Shown here one piece after another: positions 60,641 to 64,000 of a stretch of 64,000 nt of DNA (position 1 is the stretch's first letter; each line of letters starts with the position of its first letter). The translations under genes were made by a program, and so were the position numbers. The DNA comes from Bacillota bacterium (lineage in GTDB: Bacteria; Bacillota; Clostridia; Acetivibrionales; DSM-1351). The notes below the pieces were generated by a model, which made no database searches, was not told where the DNA came from, and worked only from the letters and a program-made list of their open reading frames with translations. The DNA is taken from assembly GCA_023431385.1 (NCBI GenBank), contig JAEYWA010000167.1:1-64000 (forward strand), written 5' to 3'.

Positions 60641-60667
60641 AAAAATGATAGGAATAAATCCTACCAT
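60641..60667 (-). terminator. Terminator of the Gly-rich protein gene, site of intron entry
   Basis: Minus strand TAGGA/TCCTA hairpin with a 5-nt loop followed by ATTTTTTTTG. The IIC intron starts 4 nt after the T-tract. Confidence 0.75.
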
Positions 60668-60681
60668 TTTATTGGGTATCA

Positions 60682-61071
60682 CTATACTGCATTATGAACA
60701 AATGAAGCTATGCTATTTAATGGAATATCTGTTACTGATCCGACATTGTATACCGGTGTGCCGTTGCCACTGCCGTATCCGCCATAGTTCTGATTGAAAT
60801 TGCAGCCGTATCCACCATTGCCATATCCGCCGTGTCCGTTATTATTATCGCCCATATCACTGTATCCGCAGGAATTTCCGAGTGAACATCCCGGTGCCGG
60901 ACCAATTCTTGTAATTAATCTGACAAAACATTCGTTAACTCCTAATATTACTCCGGTAAATCCGCAGCCAGACTGGCCTCCACTTTTCGTAAATATAGTT
61001 ACAGTTTCACCGATATATTTTGACAGCAGGTGGCAAAGATTATCGTTACAACCAAAGTTACCGTCTCCCAT
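60682..61071 (-). CDS. LSm-like small protein with Gly/Asn-rich middle, possible coat protein
   Basis: 129 residues. N-terminal ~60 (LLSKYIGETVTIFTKSGG, GFTGVILGVNECFVRLI) and the last ~20 (VTDIPLNSIASFV) look like strands of an LSm/KOW-type barrel split by ~45 residues of GYGNGGYG-type repeats. Four or more Cys. Composition recalls spore coat or surface proteins, but no named family is certain. Confidence 0.75.
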   Translation of the reverse strand: MGDGNFGCNDNLCHLLSKYIGETVTIFTKSGGQSGCGFTGVILGVNECFVRLITRIGPAPGCSLGNSCGYSDMGDNNNGHGGYGNGGYGCNFNQNYGGYGSGNGTPVYNVGSVTDIPLNSIASFVHNAV

Positions 61072-61166
61072 ATTATTAAGCTCCTTTCTTTTATTCTACT
61101 TCGTCTTAATAATAATTTATGTTAACCCTTTACAAAGTGTTACACTGGGAAACAAAAAACTTAATT

Positions 61167-61751
61167 TTACTTATCTGAAAGTATTCCATCGTGCCAATGA
61201 CTTCGGCAAAGACTTATATACCTGTCGTTACCTCCAACTTCAACCTGTTCGCCTTCTTTTAATATCTTATAGCCTTGATATCTGGCATTCATAGTTGCTT
61301 TTTTACCACACCAGCATATGGTCTTTACCTCTTCAATTGTATCGGCCCATGCCAGAAGGTATTGACTACCCTCAAAAAGTTCTCCCCTGAAATCGGCTCG
61401 AAGACCGTAGCAAATAACAGGAATCCTGTCATTGTCCACAAGTCTTGTCAAATGGTAAACCTGCTGTTTTGTCAGGAACTGCGCCTCATCTATTATTACA
61501 CAGTTTATTTTAGCATACTTATCTATATAACCATGCACCACTTCATAAATATTACTGTCTTTGTAAATAAGCAGACATTCTTCAGTCAGGCCAGCCCTTG
61601 ATTTAATTAAACAGCCGCCATCACGGTTATCTATGGATGGCTTCAACAGCAGAACTTTTTGACCTCTTTCCTCATAGTTATACTTGACCATTAGTGCGTT
61701 AGCAGTTTTTGAACTATTCATAGCACCATATCTGAAATACAATTTAGCCAT
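61167..61751 (-). CDS. tdk: Thymidine kinase
   Basis: 194 residues from ATG 61751 (GGGGG upstream; frame opens 11 codons earlier). P-loop GAMNSSKTANAL, VIIDEAQFLTKQQ, and zinc-site cysteines in ICWCGKKA and LCRSHW. Type II TK, phosphorylates thymidine. Confidence 0.94.
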   Translation of the reverse strand: MAKLYFRYGAMNSSKTANALMVKYNYEERGQKVLLLKPSIDNRDGGCLIKSRAGLTEECLLIYKDSNIYEVVHGYIDKYAKINCVIIDEAQFLTKQQVYHLTRLVDNDRIPVICYGLRADFRGELFEGSQYLLAWADTIEEVKTICWCGKKATMNARYQGYKILKEGEQVEVGGNDRYISLCRSHWHDGILSDK

Positions 61752-61840
61752 AGCAACCCCCAAGTTTTCAATAATCAAACCCATAACAAAGAAAGATTTT
61801 ACTTTAATAGTATACCCTATTTAACAGGCTGATGAAATTG

Positions 61841-62812
61841 TTATGTCAGAAATTTTTTGTAGTTTCCCGCAAGTTCAAGTCCTGTATTCTCTCCAATATC
61901 TCTGAACACTACCCTGTCGGGCTTTTCAATAAGCTCTACCTCTACCTTTGAAGTAATAGATTCTGTTAATTCAACCTCCATTACTCCTTTTTTCGGAGCT
62001 TTAAGTATCCCTCCCTTGTTAAACGTCACCTCTAATCGAAGGAGATATTTTGAATCCTCAATTAAAACATCTAGCTGCTTATCCACTATTTTAAGCTTCT
62101 TTATCTTAGCACCGGTATAGGTTGCAAATCTCAAAAAGTTGCTATTAATCTTAAGGAAGGCAATAAGTCCGTCAAATTCCCGATGGAACCATGGGATTGA
62201 TGCTATTGAAAACATCAGCGATGTATCCCTTCTGCTAAAATTATTGGACTGCAGCCATATCCATGAGTGGGGAAAGGACTTCCCCCAGTCCTTTTCAATA
62301 TACCCGTATCCATCAGTGAAATCAACATGAGTGCCATTATAGTTCATCCATCCCTTCAAGCCGCTATGAATGTTTATTATTCCATGATGGCATTCCATAA
62401 ACGGAACAAATGAAAAGGGTCCCATGATCCCGGGACTCAATAGTTTTTTCGGAAAAGGTACTACATCTGTAAACTCCAACTCCCCGATAAGGGTTAAATT
62501 GGAACTGGATAAATTTAGTCTTATTCCTGATTTATCAAAATGATTATCTAAAAGTAAAATATCCAGCTCATTTTCAGAATATTTGAAAGCCTCTTTCGGG
62601 TAACTTATATATTCTGTAAACCCTTTTTTGGCATCTACAAATTGTATAAAGGAGTGTGCTTTTTGTTTTGAAACTGCTATACCCGGTATAATAGCAAAAA
62701 TATTTCTTGAGGGTTTATCTATGATTTTATAGTACCAACCCTCAAAATAATTGTTTTTTCTATATTTACCCTGAAATATTTCTGGGTTGAAAATTCTTCT
62801 GATTGTATACAT
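61841..62812 (-). CDS. Tocopherol cyclase-like protein
   Basis: 323 residues. NNYFEGWYYKIID near the N-terminus and GYGYIEKDWGKSFPHSWIWL in the middle are the family signature. A lipocalin-like beta-barrel fold is expected. Tocopherol is not known in clostridia, so the substrate must be different. No signal peptide. Confidence 0.85.
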   Translation of the reverse strand: MYTIRRIFNPEIFQGKYRKNNYFEGWYYKIIDKPSRNIFAIIPGIAVSKQKAHSFIQFVDAKKGFTEYISYPKEAFKYSENELDILLLDNHFDKSGIRLNLSSSNLTLIGELEFTDVVPFPKKLLSPGIMGPFSFVPFMECHHGIINIHSGLKGWMNYNGTHVDFTDGYGYIEKDWGKSFPHSWIWLQSNNFSRRDTSLMFSIASIPWFHREFDGLIAFLKINSNFLRFATYTGAKIKKLKIVDKQLDVLIEDSKYLLRLEVTFNKGGILKAPKKGVMEVELTESITSKVEVELIEKPDRVVFRDIGENTGLELAGNYKKFLT

Positions 62813-62926
62813 TCCATACTCCGCTTCTAATATGCATATATATGACGGAGTTTATCCATTCCATTGTTGTTTTATTCCGAATACAGACTGCTTAATATTA
62901 GACTGCGTTTGGTTTAAGCTGCCTGT

Positions 62927-64000
62927 TTACTCCAGCTTGTTTATAAAATCAATTATATGATCAATAACATACTGAGGAATATTTGCCTTGTCATAGTACT
63001 CACTCGGGGTGCTATCACCCTCACCTTCTGTAAAAATGTGATTTAGTCTCGGATACAGCTTGAAATCGGAGCTTCTATTCAGATGGAAGGCTTTCTGCCA
63101 ATTTGTATAGTCTATATCTGACTTTATCAGGAAATCTCTCTGTCCCTGCATGACAAGAAAAGGCTGAGTAAGTCTTTCCGCCATCCCCATTACATCATAG
63201 CTTTTCATATCGCTGAAATAGAACTCTTTGCCCATGGTATAAGCGTCAGGAGGGTTTTTAGGATCAAAACTATCTGCTTTAAGCAGGTTTACCTGTTCAG
63301 TTATATATTCAACCTGTCCCTGGCTTGAATAACCTTTTTTCTGCAAATACTGATAGTACTCTGGGTAAATTTCATACTGCGGCCTTGAATTACCATTGAT
63401 GATAATTCCGGCTTTGAATGTGTCTCCCGCAGTAGTCAATATTCGAGGTAATGCATATCCTCCGAGACCATAGCCTAGAGCAATTATTTTTGTATTGTCT
63501 ATTTCACCAACACTTTTCAGGTATTCTGCGGCTTGATATACATCTTGCTCAATTTCTTCATTCAGAGTTACATTTGCTACAAACTGCATTTTTGTACTAT
63601 GTACTAATGACCTTTTGTCATACCTTAGCACTGCAATATTGTTGGCAGCAAGACCTGCTGCTAAATCTCTGAAGGGTTTTATACTTCCCGTAGTACTGTC
63701 CCTGTCGGCCGGGCCTGAGTCATGAACCAGAATAACAACAGGAAAAGGTCCTTTCCCCTCGGGAAGCGTAAGTGTTCCAGGAATCTGCCAGGGACTGCTT
63801 CCAAAGGCAACTTCCTTTTCGGAAAAACTGACCTTTGATATATAATTGGGTTCCGGTGCCGGTTCAGCTTGTTTACCCTGGATACCTAGTTCATCAATCT
63901 TCCCTTCTCTGTCAAACTTTATGGTATACCAGATATTTTGAACTTCCTTGAATGGTATTCCTATAGTCTTATGTACAGTGTTTGTCCAAAATTCGAATTT
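62927..64000 (-). CDS. Alpha/beta hydrolase, 5' end outside the window
   Basis: The frame is open from the window edge, at least 357 codons. N-terminal part resembles a DUF3887-like domain (FDREGKIDELGIQ); hydrolase core begins at LPEGKGPFPVVILVHDSGPA. The nucleophile elbow reads ALGYGLGGYA, with Gly where Ser is expected (G-x-S-x-G), while Asp (QGQRDFLI) and His (RLNHIF) are kept. Either a binding-only homologue or an inactivated enzyme. The GTG at 63631 is internal. Confidence 0.85.
   Translation of the reverse strand, partial: KFEFWTNTVHKTIGIPFKEVQNIWYTIKFDREGKIDELGIQGKQAEPAPEPNYISKVSFSEKEVAFGSSPWQIPGTLTLPEGKGPFPVVILVHDSGPADRDSTTGSIKPFRDLAAGLAANNIAVLRYDKRSLVHSTKMQFVANVTLNEEIEQDVYQAAEYLKSVGEIDNTKIIALGYGLGGYALPRILTTAGDTFKAGIIINGNSRPQYEIYPEYYQYLQKKGYSSQGQVEYITEQVNLLKADSFDPKNPPDAYTMGKEFYFSDMKSYDVMGMAERLTQPFLVMQGQRDFLIKSDIDYTNWQKAFHLNRSSDFKLYPRLNHIFTEGEGDSTPSEYYDKANIPQYVIDHIIDFINKLE

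Noticed and set aside
1..64000. CRISPR array, tRNA or rRNA genes
   Set aside because: No regularly spaced direct repeats and no tRNA/rRNA-like segments were seen on either strand.

Overview
The window looks like the chromosome of an anaerobic, spore-forming, low-GC Firmicute of the Clostridia, plausibly a plant-polysaccharide degrader close to Ruminiclostridium. This is inferred from AT-rich DNA, a germination protease (gpr), a type III glutamine synthetase, a four-subunit ferredoxin-dependent 2-oxoacid oxidoreductase, ThiW-type thiamin uptake and xyloglucan-type glycosidases with CUT1 sugar ABC transporters. No tRNA, rRNA or CRISPR array was seen.

Layout. 1-9.2 kb: glnN, a chemoreceptor, and an ABC transporter with its own two-component system. 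9.2-12.4 kb: a ferredoxin-alpha-beta-gamma 2-oxoacid:ferredoxin oxidoreductase operon with unusually structured spacers. 12.4-16.6 kb: a P-loop ATPase, a TcdA/ThiF-type enzyme, a flavoprotein, an unknown membrane-anchored protein and an amidohydrolase. 17-19.7 kb: a TetR-controlled ABC exporter. 20-26 kb: ligA, an M50-like membrane protein, gpr, rpsT and hemW, close to the rpsT/gpr/hemW neighbourhood known in Bacillus. 26-32.2 kb: a MATE pump, small accessory genes (DUF3788, GNAT, VOC, YdeI-like) and a GntR-ABC cassette. 32-39.8 kb: YibE/F, alkaline phosphatase, and a thiamin operon (thiD-thiC-thiM-thiE-thiW) behind a TPP riboswitch with a visible terminator. 39.8-55 kb: a sugar-utilisation region with a decayed half (GH74, GH31 and AraC pseudogenes plus a stand-alone GH36 N-terminal domain) and an intact half (GH31, two permeases, binding lipoprotein, YesN/YesM-like regulators). 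55.4-60.6 kb: a degraded foreign segment with conjugative-element relics, a decayed blaR1/blaI pair, a scrap of one group II intron and a nearly complete group IIC intron with a broken reverse transcriptase. 60.7-64 kb: a Gly-rich LSm-like protein, tdk, a tocopherol-cyclase-like protein and a truncated alpha/beta hydrolase.

Themes. Most genes are on the minus strand in short operons. The thiamin operon supplies the cofactor (TPP) of the oxidoreductase. In the sugar region the intact operon probably imports oligosaccharides and trims them inside the cell, while an older extracellular xyloglucan module next to it is dying. I did not find a clearly new multi-gene system. The most interesting non-standard signals are an ~80-nt repeat present in two leader regions, stem-loops placed directly against several Shine-Dalgarno sequences, and a wide set of nonsense mutations that nearly all fit C-to-T changes.
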